From NCBI GenBank assembly GCA_963530515.1, contig CAUSEC010000001.1:292609-356608 (forward strand): a DNA stretch of 64,000 nucleotides, written 5' to 3'. Numbering within the stretch: the first letter of the stretch is position 1; every line of letters starts with the position of its first letter. Shown here piece by piece: positions 16,831 to 24,655 of the stretch. This DNA comes from CBFFRJ01 sp963530515 (GTDB lineage: Bacteria > Pseudomonadota > Gammaproteobacteria > Enterobacterales > Enterobacteriaceae). The translations under genes were made by a program, and so were the position numbers. The notes below the pieces were generated by a model. It was given only the letters and a program-made list of their open reading frames with translations. It was not told where the DNA came from and did no database searches.

Positions 16831-16934
16831 AATATATCGGGTAAAAGTGGCGTAAAGATGGAGAAATCATGGAGATATCTACCATGACGCATTAAGCTAA
16901 ATTTTTAGATTAATATTTCAAACTGGATAATTTG

Positions 16935-17177
16935 ATGCGTAAAACACTATTAGCTTTTATTTTTACCCTCACCGCCTGTACATCAGGCAAAGATGCGCCG
17001 CTGCCACCCAATATAGGGTTAGCCAATCCGGCTGCGGAGTATTGCCTGGCAAAAGGGGGCCAGCGTGTTCCCGTTCAAAGCCCACAGGGCGTGCGAACCG
17101 AATGTAAACTGGCGACGGGTCAGGTGGTAGATGAATGGGAATTATGGCGTCGCGATCATCCCCAATCCGGATCGTGA
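16935..17177 (+). CDS. yoaF: YoaF-like DUF333 lipoprotein, 80 aa
   Basis: N-terminus MRKTLLAFIFTLTACTSGK is a lipoprotein signal with lipobox LTAC (Cys15). The mature part contains NPAAEYCLAKGGQRVPVQ and DEWELWRRDHP, the DUF333 pattern of E. coli YoaF (84 aa). The outer-membrane lipoprotein role is unknown. Starts at the ATG at 16935; a TTG directly before it is in frame but lacks support. Divergent from dgcP and next to yeaO, as in E. coli. Confidence 0.88.
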   Translation: MRKTLLAFIFTLTACTSGKDAPLPPNIGLANPAAEYCLAKGGQRVPVQSPQGVRTECKLATGQVVDEWELWRRDHPQSGS

Positions 17178-17255
17178 CATCCGCATTAGGGCCAGGGTAC
17201 ACTAGCGATTAAGAATTATCCTAGTGTCCCCAGCATTATTTCGCGTGAGAAGACT

Positions 17256-17561
17256 ATGTTCCAGTTACGTCCGGGCTGCCTCGCAATGGTTATTGGCGCT
17301 CAAACCCCTGCCGGAAGGGGTAATATTGGTAAAGCGGTTGAACTGTTTGGCCTTTATCAACCCGGCGAAACCTTTCTTAATCCCGTTAACGGCGTGATGA
17401 CCCGCATGCCGCTCAATATGCTACAGCCACTTTGGCTGGTGACGGGGGATGTTGTGGCCTTTGATGGCCAGAAGGGATTTGCGTTTATCCGTGCCGGGCA
17501 CCTGATGCCACTTCAGCCAGACAGCCTGCCGGAAGAAACGCGCGCGCTCGAAACGTACTGA
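17256..17561 (+). CDS. Conserved-looking hypothetical protein, 101 aa
   Basis: Starts MFQLRPGCLAMVIGAQTPAG and ends PEETRALETY. It has native codon use, an AGAAGA 5' of the ATG, and no signal peptide or membrane helix. A beta-rich pattern with glycines (GNIGKAVELFG) followed by two VTGDVVAFDG/GFAFIRAGHL segments suggests a small barrel fold. I do not recognise the family. It is convergent with yeaO, with only 1 bp between the two ends, and absent from this position in E. coli as I recall. It lacks a visible terminator of its own. Confidence 0.65.
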   Translation: MFQLRPGCLAMVIGAQTPAGRGNIGKAVELFGLYQPGETFLNPVNGVMTRMPLNMLQPLWLVTGDVVAFDGQKGFAFIRAGHLMPLQPDSLPEETRALETY

Positions 17562-17562
17562 T

Positions 17563-17901
17563 TCATAAACTGCTGAGCCACTGCGCCAGGACCAGGGCAT
17601 GGTTTTGCTGCGTATTTTTCGCCGCATACAGCAGGGTGATGGGCTGGCGTGCAGCCAGCGCCAGACCTTCCTCTTTGTGCTCTGCCAGCTCCTGTAAATA
17701 GGCTTCGCTAAACGCGGCGAAGTCGAGCGTCTGCGCATGGAATGCTTTACGCAGCTGTGTCGACGGGGCCAGGGTCTTGCACCATTCATCAACGGTCAGC
17801 TCGGTTTTTTTGACGCCTCTTGGCCATAATCTGTCGACCAGCACGCGGTAGCCATCCTCTGCTGATGCAGCGTCATAAACCCGCTTACATTGAATGTTCA
17901 T
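17563..17901 (-). CDS. yeaO: YeaO, DUF488 family protein, 112 aa
   Basis: Matches E. coli YeaO along its length: MNIQCKRVYDAASAEDGYR, the signature VDRLWPRGVKK, and the C-terminal TLLYAAKNTQQNHALVLAQWL. DUF488 proteins are small cytosolic proteins of uncertain function; conserved Asp/Arg/Trp residues of RLWPRG hint at ligand binding. I chose the ATG at 17901 because AGGG lies 6 nt upstream; an ATG 6 nt earlier would abut the Shine-Dalgarno. Overlaps the 3' end of the upstream DUF523 gene by 17 bp, suggesting translational coupling. Confidence 0.9.
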   Translation of the reverse strand: MNIQCKRVYDAASAEDGYRVLVDRLWPRGVKKTELTVDEWCKTLAPSTQLRKAFHAQTLDFAAFSEAYLQELAEHKEEGLALAARQPITLLYAAKNTQQNHALVLAQWLSSL

Positions 17902-18394
17902 CGTCATCCCTTGCGTTTATCCAGGCCACCAGCGCCGGGATCTGTTCATGTGAAAACACTTTGATGCCATGGGCTTCCAGCAGAGCCGCCGCCACGCCTT
18001 TGCCTTCCACTTGCCTGCCGCTAAAGGTGCCATCGTAAATCACCCGGCTGCCGCAGGTCGGGCTGCCATCTGTCAGCAAGGCGGCACAGCAGTTTTCCTT
18101 TTGCGCGGCTTCTAAGGCCAGCCAGGCAGCCAACTGGTAATGGGCGGTCACATCCTGGCCGGTGTTTTCTACTATTCGCGCGCGGTCATGCATGACGTCC
18201 GTCCCGTTTCCGGCGACGATTTCTGCCGGTGGGCGCGGCGTCACCAGTCCTGCTGCCAGCTCAGGGCAATGGATGACCAGACGCTTTTCCTGTTCCCAGC
18301 GCGTTAGCGTCTGCTGCAGGTCGGCTTTTTCGCTGCCGTTGTAGCGAACTTTGAAGCCCATCAGGCAGGCACTGACCAGAATTTTGCTTTGCAT
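17885..18394 (-). CDS. DUF523 family protein, 169 aa
   Basis: Small cysteine-rich cytosolic protein. Diagnostic motifs: SACLMGFKVRYNG at the N-terminus, CPELAAGL near residue 40, RPPAEI, and DGSPTCGSR near residue 100. These are the conserved cysteines of DUF523 (YbbK-type), which probably bind a metal or cofactor; function unknown. The start at 18394 (MQSKILVSACLMG) fits the family; a longer open frame to 18628 is unsupported. It overlaps yeaO by 17 bp and is divergent from the amidotransferase gene at 18554. Confidence 0.88.
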   Translation of the reverse strand: MQSKILVSACLMGFKVRYNGSEKADLQQTLTRWEQEKRLVIHCPELAAGLVTPRPPAEIVAGNGTDVMHDRARIVENTGQDVTAHYQLAAWLALEAAQKENCCAALLTDGSPTCGSRVIYDGTFSGRQVEGKGVAAALLEAHGIKVFSHEQIPALVAWINARDDDEHSM

Positions 18395-18476
18395 ATTTTC
18401 CCACGAGATGGATTGGCTGAGCGGCACACAATTGTCATCGCTTTGCGATAAATTACGAACTACCAGCTTTAAGAGA

Positions 18477-18549
18477 TTGTGATGAAGGCAAAAGATCGCT
18501 AATGTGAGGTTCCTTATGTTGTCCGTTATCTGCCTGAACATAAGGAACC
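18477..18549 (+). promoter_or_regulatory. Promoter-like region with 13-bp inverted repeat over the amidotransferase ribosome-binding site
   Basis: GGTTCCTTATGTT (18508-18520) and AACATAAGGAACC (18537-18549) are perfect inverted repeats around a 16-nt loop. The right arm contains the AAGGA Shine-Dalgarno of the gene starting at 18554. In RNA the stem would hide it. A -35/-10-like pair TTGTGA (18477-18482) and TAATGT (18500-18505) with a 17-bp spacer sits just upstream. With that promoter, the start point would fall in the left arm, and the repeat would act instead as an operator. A translational switch and a repressor site are both open. Confidence 0.6.
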
Positions 18550-18553
18550 CTTC

Positions 18554-19261
18554 ATGACCCATATTCCCGTTAAAGAGACGCTGCGCATTGCGCTGGTCGG
18601 CGATTACAATCACGACGTTGTTGCCCATCAGGCGATCCCTTTAGCTATCGATGACGCCGCTGCTGTTCTTGAGCTTACCGCAGATTACGACTGGCTGGCG
18701 ACCTCTGACATCACCAGTAGCGACGACCTTGTTGGCTACGACGCCATCTGGGTGGTACCGGCTAGCCCTTACAAAAATCCTGAAGGTGCCTTTATCGCCA
18801 TTCAATATGCGCGCGAAAATGCGATCCCGTTCCTGGGCACCTGCGGCGGCTTCCAGCACGCCATTATCGAATACGCCCGCCACGTGCTGGGCTATGAAAA
18901 TGCCGCCCATCAGGAAACTGACACCGAAGGCAAAATGGTGATTGTGCCGCTGGCGTGTTCGCTGGTGGAGCAGACGGCGGCAATCGAGTTGCGCCCTCAT
19001 ACCCTGATTGCCAAAGCCTATGGGCAGGAGACGATCAACGAGGGATATCGCTGCAGTTATGGTATTGCGGATGATTTTGCCGCGGAGCTGGAAAAGGGCG
19101 ACCTGCGCGTGACCGGCTGGGATGAGGAGGGTGAAATCCGCGCGGTTGAGCTGGTGAGCCACCCGTTCTTTGTCGCGACCTTGTTCCAGCATGAGCGCAA
19201 TGCGCTGGCCGGGCGTCCGGTGCCACTGGTGCAGGCGATGCTGCGTGCAGCCTACGACTAA
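18554..19261 (+). CDS. CTP synthase C-terminal-like glutamine amidotransferase, 235 aa
   Basis: Stand-alone class-I glutamine amidotransferase related to the C-terminal half of PyrG. The nucleophile elbow is FLGTCGGFQHAIIE. Downstream, where PyrG has a QFHPE histidine-glutamate pair, this protein has LFQHERN: the histidine is displaced by one and the glutamate is kept. No synthetase domain is present, so the ammonia acceptor is unknown; hydrolysis of gamma-glutamyl or other amide substrates is possible. Cytosolic, no signal. Single gene with its own promoter region and terminator, divergent from DUF523/yeaO. Known in other bacteria as CTP synthase C-terminal region-related proteins; function not established. 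Confidence 0.85.
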   Translation: MTHIPVKETLRIALVGDYNHDVVAHQAIPLAIDDAAAVLELTADYDWLATSDITSSDDLVGYDAIWVVPASPYKNPEGAFIAIQYARENAIPFLGTCGGFQHAIIEYARHVLGYENAAHQETDTEGKMVIVPLACSLVEQTAAIELRPHTLIAKAYGQETINEGYRCSYGIADDFAAELEKGDLRVTGWDEEGEIRAVELVSHPFFVATLFQHERNALAGRPVPLVQAMLRAAYD

Positions 19262-19268
19262 ATAATTA

Positions 19269-19295
19269 CTGGCCCCGCGGGGCCAGTTTTCTTTT
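19269..19295 (+). terminator. Terminator after the amidotransferase gene
   Basis: CTGGCCCC (19269-19276) pairs with GGGGCCAG (19279-19286), followed by TTTTCTTTT. It sits in the narrow convergent gap before the nimT stop. Confidence 0.8.
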
Positions 19296-19298
19296 GCC

Positions 19299-20477
19299 TT
19301 ACCCCTTCGACCCTCGCCCGGCATAGCCACCGGCCAGCGCCATCAGCACGGATAACAGCGCGCAGGCCAAAAGCGGAATATGCCAGCTGCCGCTCACGTC
19401 ATGAATTTTCCCCATCAGCGGTGGGCCGCAGGCGGCCAGCAGGTAGCCCACCGACTGCGCCATCCCCGATAACGCTGCGGCCTGGTGCGCAGAGCTGGCA
19501 CGCAAGCCAATAAAGGTCAGGCCGAGGATCATTGTTCCGCCGGAGCCAAAGCCGAACATCAGCGTCCACAGCACCGCCTGCTGCGGCCAGAGCACGAAAC
19601 CTGCGGAACTTATCGCACACAACAATGCAATGATGACCGCAATACCCCGCTGATCCCGCAGGCGGTGTAAGATCAGGGGCACCAGAATCCCCGGCGACGC
19701 CGTCGCCAGTTGCAGCAAGCCGTGCAGGGAACCGGCTCCCGCTTCACTGTAGCCGTAGCTAATCAGGATGGCGGGCAGCCAGCCAATCACCACGTAATAA
19801 ATTAATGAGTTGATACCCAAAAAGAGCGTCAGCTGCCAGGCGAGTGCGGAGCGCCAGATCCCACGGCTTTGGCTCACCGGCGACGCGGTCAGACTTGCCG
19901 CTTGCGAGTGTTTCAACTGCGGCGACCATAGCAGCAAAGCCAGCAGCGGGAAGGCCATTAGCGCCAGTAAAGCACCGTGCCATCCCGCGCCCATCAGCGC
20001 AATGGGCACCACCACTGCGGAACCGAGCGCCGCCGCGGCCCCCATGGTCAACGAATAGGCGCCGGTGAGTTTTGCCACCTGGCCCGGGAAATCGCGTTTG
20101 AGAATGCCGGGCAGCAGCACGTTACCCAGGGCAATCCCGCAGCCAATGACCGCCGTCCCCGTAAACAACATGACAGGTGAAGGTAAAGATCGCACGGCAA
20201 TCCCTGCGCAAATCAGCAGCATAGCGGCAAACAGGTTACGCTCCATGCCGATACGCCGGGCAACACCCGCCGCCAGCGGAGAGATCAACGCAAAGGCCAG
20301 CAGCGGAAGAGTGGTCAGCATCCCGGTCTGGGCGGTAGATAAACCATAATCTGCGCGAATGGCGTCCAGCAGGGGAGCCGCGCCGGTAAAGGTCACGCGT
20401 AGCGTGGTGGCAATCATCAGGATGCCTGCAATCAGCAGCGCACCTTGCTTGCCACGCGAGGTGATAGCAGTGGTCAT
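19299..20477 (-). CDS. nimT: NimT (YeaN), MFS exporter of the CynX/NimT family, 392 aa
   Basis: Twelve hydrophobic segments typical of the CynX/NimT branch of the major facilitator superfamily; the N-terminal segments contain AGILMIATTLRVTFTGAAPLLDAIRADYGLS. In E. coli NimT exports 2-nitroimidazole and confers resistance. Length matches E. coli YeaN (393 aa). Divergent from its AraC-type regulator nimR with a 99-bp shared promoter region, so NimR probably represses it as in E. coli. Confidence 0.92.
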   Translation of the reverse strand: MTTAITSRGKQGALLIAGILMIATTLRVTFTGAAPLLDAIRADYGLSTAQTGMLTTLPLLAFALISPLAAGVARRIGMERNLFAAMLLICAGIAVRSLPSPVMLFTGTAVIGCGIALGNVLLPGILKRDFPGQVAKLTGAYSLTMGAAAALGSAVVVPIALMGAGWHGALLALMAFPLLALLLWSPQLKHSQAASLTASPVSQSRGIWRSALAWQLTLFLGINSLIYYVVIGWLPAILISYGYSEAGAGSLHGLLQLATASPGILVPLILHRLRDQRGIAVIIALLCAISSAGFVLWPQQAVLWTLMFGFGSGGTMILGLTFIGLRASSAHQAAALSGMAQSVGYLLAACGPPLMGKIHDVSGSWHIPLLACALLSVLMALAGGYAGRGSKG

Positions 20478-20576
20478 TGTCTTCTCTGGAAAAATAGCAG
20501 AAACACACCTTACCCCTTTTTGCTGCTGTTTGAATCAAGCTAAAATGACAGTTTATCGCTAAATTCGGACAATCTT

Positions 20577-21365
20577 ATGCAGCACGGGCTCGGGCTGGAT
20601 GGTTTTAACCTCGATAGCCAGCAGGAAGCCGCTCTGGCATTCGGTATCGAGGTGAACGCGGATGAGCAGCGGATCCCCGCGCACCGCCACCGCAAAGGGC
20701 AGTTGATCCTTGCCTTAACCGGGGCTATCACCAGTGAAGTGGAAAATGCCCGCTGGATGGTGCCGCCTCATCATGCCGTCTGGCTACCGGGAATGGTTTC
20801 TCACAGCAATCATGCCACGCCCGGTGCCCGGCTTTACTTTTTGTTTATTGAGCCGGGCAGGGTCGAGATGCCGGACACCTGCTGCACGTTAAAAATCTCC
20901 CCGCTGGTGCGCGAGCTGATCATGACGCTGGCCACCCGCAGTCACCGTGAGCGGCAGGAGCCAGCAACCCAGCGGCTGGTTCAGGTTCTGTTTGATGAGC
21001 TTCCGCGCCAGGCACAAAGGCAACTGCAGCTGCCCGTTTCGCCACACCCGAAAATCCGCCAGATGGTTGAGAGCATGGAGCATGCCCCGGAGCAGCGCCA
21101 GACGCTGACTGAATGGGCGCAGGTTTTTGCCATGAGCGAGCGCAATCTGGCGCGGCTGGTGGTGAAGGAGACGGGGTTAAGCTTTCGTCGCTGGCGACAG
21201 CAGCTACAGTTGATTCTGGCGGTCAGGTTGCTGATTAGCGGGCATGCGGTTCAACAGATTGCCCAGACGCTGGGCTATGATTCCACCACGGCGTTTATCA
21301 CCATGTTTAAAAAAGGCTTAGGTCAGACGCCGGGGCGCTATCTGGCGGCGCTGGGAGCGGGATGA
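20577..21365 (+). CDS. nimR: NimR (YeaM), AraC-family regulator of nimT, 262 aa
   Basis: N-terminal cupin sensor (IPAHRHRKGQLILALTGAI, VPPHHAVWLPG) and C-terminal double helix-turn-helix of the AraC type (LTEWAQVFAMSERNLARLV, then AQTLGYDSTTAFITMFKKGLGQTPGRY). In E. coli NimR represses nimT and is released by 2-nitroimidazole. Slightly shorter than E. coli (273 aa). The divergent placement beside nimT is conserved. Confidence 0.92.
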   Translation: MQHGLGLDGFNLDSQQEAALAFGIEVNADEQRIPAHRHRKGQLILALTGAITSEVENARWMVPPHHAVWLPGMVSHSNHATPGARLYFLFIEPGRVEMPDTCCTLKISPLVRELIMTLATRSHRERQEPATQRLVQVLFDELPRQAQRQLQLPVSPHPKIRQMVESMEHAPEQRQTLTEWAQVFAMSERNLARLVVKETGLSFRRWRQQLQLILAVRLLISGHAVQQIAQTLGYDSTTAFITMFKKGLGQTPGRYLAALGAG

Positions 21366-21570
21366 ATATTTTATGCTGCTAAATCCGTTGCTTTAATGTG
21401 GGATTGATGTGTTTCCACTGGCAATTTTTAGTGGATAAGCGAATCGTATGGAGGTTTTGCTTTTAATAACTTATTTAGATAATCAATGCACTTTTTGATA
21501 TTTGTCTGATGAATACGCTTGTGTGACTTTAGCCCTGAAATCTGACTAAAAACAGGGCGTAAGGATTAGC

Positions 21571-22395
21571 ATGGCAACCACAGCACAAAACAAAAAAATC
21601 GGTGCGCTGACCGCACTGGCACTGCTCTCAACTTTCTCATTTGCCGCTCACGCAGACAAACTGGCCGACATCAAAGCCGCAGGTGTGGTGAAGGTCGCCA
21701 CCTTTGATGCCAATCCGCCGTTTGGCGCTATCGATCCGCAAAGCCACGAGATCGTCGGTTATGACGTGGATTTTGCGAAAGCGCTGGCGAAAAGTCTCGG
21801 TGTGAAGCTGGAACTGGTGGCGACTAACCCGGCAAACCGCATCCCGCTGCTGCAATCCGGCAAAGTGGATTTGATTGTCGCGGACATCACCATCACCCCG
21901 GAACGCGCACAGGTGATTGATTTCTCCACCCCGTACTTCGTGACCGGTCAGCAGTTCCTGGTTGCGGCAAGCGGCTCTGACAAACTCGACAGCTACAGCA
22001 AAGCGCGCATCGGCGCCGTCAAAGGCACCACCGGTGAGCAGGCGCTGCATCAGCGCTTCCCGCAGTCCCGCGTGCTGGCATATGACGACATCCCACTGGC
22101 ACTGACCGCGCTGCGCAACGGTAACGTCCAGGCCATCACCCAGGACAGCACCATTCTGGCTGGTTTGCTGGCGGAAGCGCCGGATAAAGCCAAATTCAAA
22201 ATCCTGCCCGACCTGCTCTCAAAAGAGGAAATTGGCGTGGGTGTCACCAAAGGCGAAACCGCGCTGCTGAAAGCGGTCAACGACGAACTGGTGAAGCTTG
22301 AGCAGAACGGTGAAGCGGCAAAAATTTATGATGTCTGGTTTGGTCCGCAAACCAAAGCCCCGGCTCCGCGCAGCTTTAAAATAGAAGCGAAGTAA
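21571..22395 (+). CDS. Amino-acid ABC transporter, periplasmic binding protein, 274 aa
   Basis: Signal peptide: basic start, hydrophobic LTALALLSTFSFAAHA, cleavage predicted after AHA. The mature protein is a family-3 solute-binding protein (SBP_bac_3): GVVKVATFDANPPFGAID, GYDVDFAKALAKSLG, PLLQSGKVDLIVADITITPER. Probably binds a polar amino acid such as glutamate/aspartate; the specificity cannot be fixed from sequence. First gene of a four-gene importer (21571-24655) that is inserted between nimR and yeaL relative to E. coli. Confidence 0.9.
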   Translation: MATTAQNKKIGALTALALLSTFSFAAHADKLADIKAAGVVKVATFDANPPFGAIDPQSHEIVGYDVDFAKALAKSLGVKLELVATNPANRIPLLQSGKVDLIVADITITPERAQVIDFSTPYFVTGQQFLVAASGSDKLDSYSKARIGAVKGTTGEQALHQRFPQSRVLAYDDIPLALTALRNGNVQAITQDSTILAGLLAEAPDKAKFKILPDLLSKEEIGVGVTKGETALLKAVNDELVKLEQNGEAAKIYDVWFGPQTKAPAPRSFKIEAK

Positions 22396-22396
22396 T

Positions 22397-23218
22397 ATGC
22401 TGGCAGGTCTCTTCTCTACCTCCGTGGCGCAAGCCCCGGAGGCTTTTCCCGTGCAAAAAGGCATGGTGGAATTTCGCAACGCCAGCAAAAGCTATGGTGA
22501 CCACCGCGTATTAAACAACATCGATTTGCAGGTCGCGGCCGGTGAAGTGGTGGCGGTGTGCGGGCCTTCTGGCTCAGGCAAATCCACGCTGATTCGTTTG
22601 ATTAACCAGCTCGAAACCCTGACCGACGGCGAGATTCTGGTGGACGGCAAACCCACGCGCCAGCTCAAAGGCCGTGAACTGCGCACGCTGCGCCGCCATG
22701 TCGGCTTTGTGTTCCAGCAATTTAACCTCTATGCCCATCTCACCGCGCTAGACAACATCACCCTGGCGCTCACCAAAATCCACGGTAAATCGGCGGCGCA
22801 AGCCAAAGCGAAAGCGCTGGGGTTGCTGGAGCGGGTAGGGCTGAAAGAAAAAGCCGGGCACTACCCGTCGCAGCTTTCCGGCGGCCAGCAGCAGCGTGTG
22901 GCGATTGCGCGCACGCTGGCAGCGGATCCGCACATCATTTTGTTTGATGAGCCCACCTCGGCGCTGGACCCGGAAATGATCGGTGAAGTGCTGCAGGTGA
23001 TGAAATCCCTCGCCCACAGCGGGATAACGCTGATTGTGGTGACCCACGAGATGCAGTTTGCCCGTGAGATTGCTGACAGGGTGGTGTTTATCGACGGCGG
23101 AGAAATCCTTGAACAGGCGGCACCCAAGGCGTTTTTCACCGCCCCTCAACATCCGCGTGCGCAGCGCTTTCTGCAAAAAGTGCTTAACCCACTGCATGCC
23201 GATAGCAAGGAGTTGTAA
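22397..23218 (+). CDS. Amino-acid ABC transporter ATPase, 273 aa
   Basis: Walker A GPSGSGKST, Q-loop (FVFQQFNLYAHLT), signature LSGGQQQRVAIAR, Walker B IILFDEPTSALD and switch His in VTHEM, all intact. Closest in style to the GlnQ/GltL polar amino-acid ATPases. An unusual N-terminal extension of about 22 residues (MLAGLFSTSVAQAPEAFPVQ) precedes the usual start MVEFRNASKSYG. The ATG follows the binding-protein stop by 1 nt, but the internal ATG (MVEF) could be the true start. Confidence 0.92.
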   Translation: MLAGLFSTSVAQAPEAFPVQKGMVEFRNASKSYGDHRVLNNIDLQVAAGEVVAVCGPSGSGKSTLIRLINQLETLTDGEILVDGKPTRQLKGRELRTLRRHVGFVFQQFNLYAHLTALDNITLALTKIHGKSAAQAKAKALGLLERVGLKEKAGHYPSQLSGGQQQRVAIARTLAADPHIILFDEPTSALDPEMIGEVLQVMKSLAHSGITLIVVTHEMQFAREIADRVVFIDGGEILEQAAPKAFFTAPQHPRAQRFLQKVLNPLHADSKEL

Positions 23219-23973
23219 TGGGGATCGCTCTCGACTGGGCTGGCGTGTTTACCGGCCAGCCGGCGCAATGGCTGATATCGGGTTTCCTGACCACGGTCTG
23301 GGTCACGATTGTCGGTGTGCTGCTTGCCACATTGCTCACCGTACTCCTGCTCGCGCTTCGTCTGGCAGGTGGGCGCACCGGGAAGGCTATTGTCGCCTGC
23401 TGGGTTTCGCTGTTTCGTAACACCCCGCTGCTGGTGCAGATCCTTTTCTGGTACTTCGCTGCCTGGAACGTGCTGCCGGAAGGCTTTCGTCAGTACGTCA
23501 ACGACGATCATGCCTTTAGCATTCTGCCCGGTGACGTCTGGTGGTTTACGCCGGAATTTTTGTCGTCGGCCTGGGCGCTGGGGCTGTTTACCGCGGCGTT
23601 TCTGGTTGAAGAGATTCAGACGGGGCTGCTGGCGGTGCCAAAAGGGCAGATTGAAGCGGCGAAATCACAGGGGTTCAGCGATCTGGCGCTGTTTCGCTGG
23701 GTACTGCTGCCACAGGGGCTGGAAAATGCCTGGCAGCCGGTGGTTGGGCAGTATCTCAATCTGATGAAACTCTCCTCGCTGGCAACCGGTATCGGTTTTG
23801 CGGAACTGACCTACCAGACCCGGCAAATCGAAAGTTTTAATGCCCATGCGCTGGAGGCGTTCACCGTGGGGAGCGTGCTCTATTTAGCGCTTGGCCTGGT
23901 GATGAGTCTGCTGTTTAACCTGCCACGTGGCTGGCGCGCGATGACCCGTAAGGAGGCGTACCGTGATCGCTAA
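23218..23973 (+). CDS. Amino-acid ABC transporter permease, 251 aa
   Basis: HisM/GltJ-type membrane subunit with about five hydrophobic segments. The EAA coupling loop is visible (LAVPKGQIEAAKSQGFSD, then LPQGLENAWQP), and the typical VSLFRNTPLLVQILFWYF occurs near residue 70. The ATG shares its first base with the stop of the ATPase gene (TAATG), a translationally coupled junction. Confidence 0.92.
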   Translation: MGIALDWAGVFTGQPAQWLISGFLTTVWVTIVGVLLATLLTVLLLALRLAGGRTGKAIVACWVSLFRNTPLLVQILFWYFAAWNVLPEGFRQYVNDDHAFSILPGDVWWFTPEFLSSAWALGLFTAAFLVEEIQTGLLAVPKGQIEAAKSQGFSDLALFRWVLLPQGLENAWQPVVGQYLNLMKLSSLATGIGFAELTYQTRQIESFNAHALEAFTVGSVLYLALGLVMSLLFNLPRGWRAMTRKEAYRDR

Positions 23974-24655
23974 TATCGCCGTGATTACCGACAACCTCAG
24001 CTATCTGCTGCTGGGGCGCACGCTCCAGGGCGAGCCGGGTGGGGTGCTGCTCTCGGTACTGATGACCCTGGGGGCAGGCGTGCTCGCTTTCCCCGGTGGC
24101 GTTTTGCTGGCCTGTCTGACGTGGCGCTATCCGGGCTGGCCGCGCAAAGTCCTCTTTGCCTGGGCGGAACTGATTCGCGGGATCCCGCTGATTTTTGTCA
24201 TCTTCTGGATGTGGCTTTTACTGCCGTGGATAACCGGTGCCGATTTGCCGGGGGCGGTCACGGTGACGCTGGCGCTGGCGTGGTTTACCTCAGCCTCGGT
24301 GATGTACTCCACGCTCGCCGCACTGAATGCGTTACCGAAGGGGCAGTATGAGGCGGCGCTGAGCAGTGGTTTTGGCTCATGGCACATTTTACAGCTGGTG
24401 CTGTTGCCCCAGGCGCTGCGTAATGCCGTGCCGTCGTTTATCGGTTTGTTGATTGCGCTGCTGAAAGACACGTCGCTGGCGTTTATCGTCAACGTACCGG
24501 AGCTGACCACCGTCGCCGGGCAGGTCAATAACCGGGTACAGGTCTACCCGGCGGCGTTATTCATCTTTACCGGACTGGTGTACTACCTGCTTTGCAGCCT
24601 GCTGGAACTGAGCGTAAAGCGCTGGCAGCGACGACACCTACTGGCGGCCAATTAA
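23963..24655 (+). CDS. Amino-acid ABC transporter permease, 230 aa
   Basis: Second HisQ/GltK-type permease with ELIRGIPLIFVIFWMWLLLP and EAA loop (LNALPKGQYEAALSSGFGS). GTG start at 23963 with AAGGAGG 6 nt upstream, overlapping the preceding gene by 11 bp. Its 3' end overlaps the convergent yeaL gene by 18 bp, which suggests the cassette was inserted flush against yeaL. Confidence 0.9.
   Translation: MIANIAVITDNLSYLLLGRTLQGEPGGVLLSVLMTLGAGVLAFPGGVLLACLTWRYPGWPRKVLFAWAELIRGIPLIFVIFWMWLLLPWITGADLPGAVTVTLALAWFTSASVMYSTLAALNALPKGQYEAALSSGFGSWHILQLVLLPQALRNAVPSFIGLLIALLKDTSLAFIVNVPELTTVAGQVNNRVQVYPAALFIFTGLVYYLLCSLLELSVKRWQRRHLLAAN

Noticed and set aside
22397..22463. ATPase N-terminal 22 residues as a signal peptide
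   Set aside because: ABC ATPases are cytosolic and the segment ends in a proline-rich stretch; more likely a mis-assigned start or leader.
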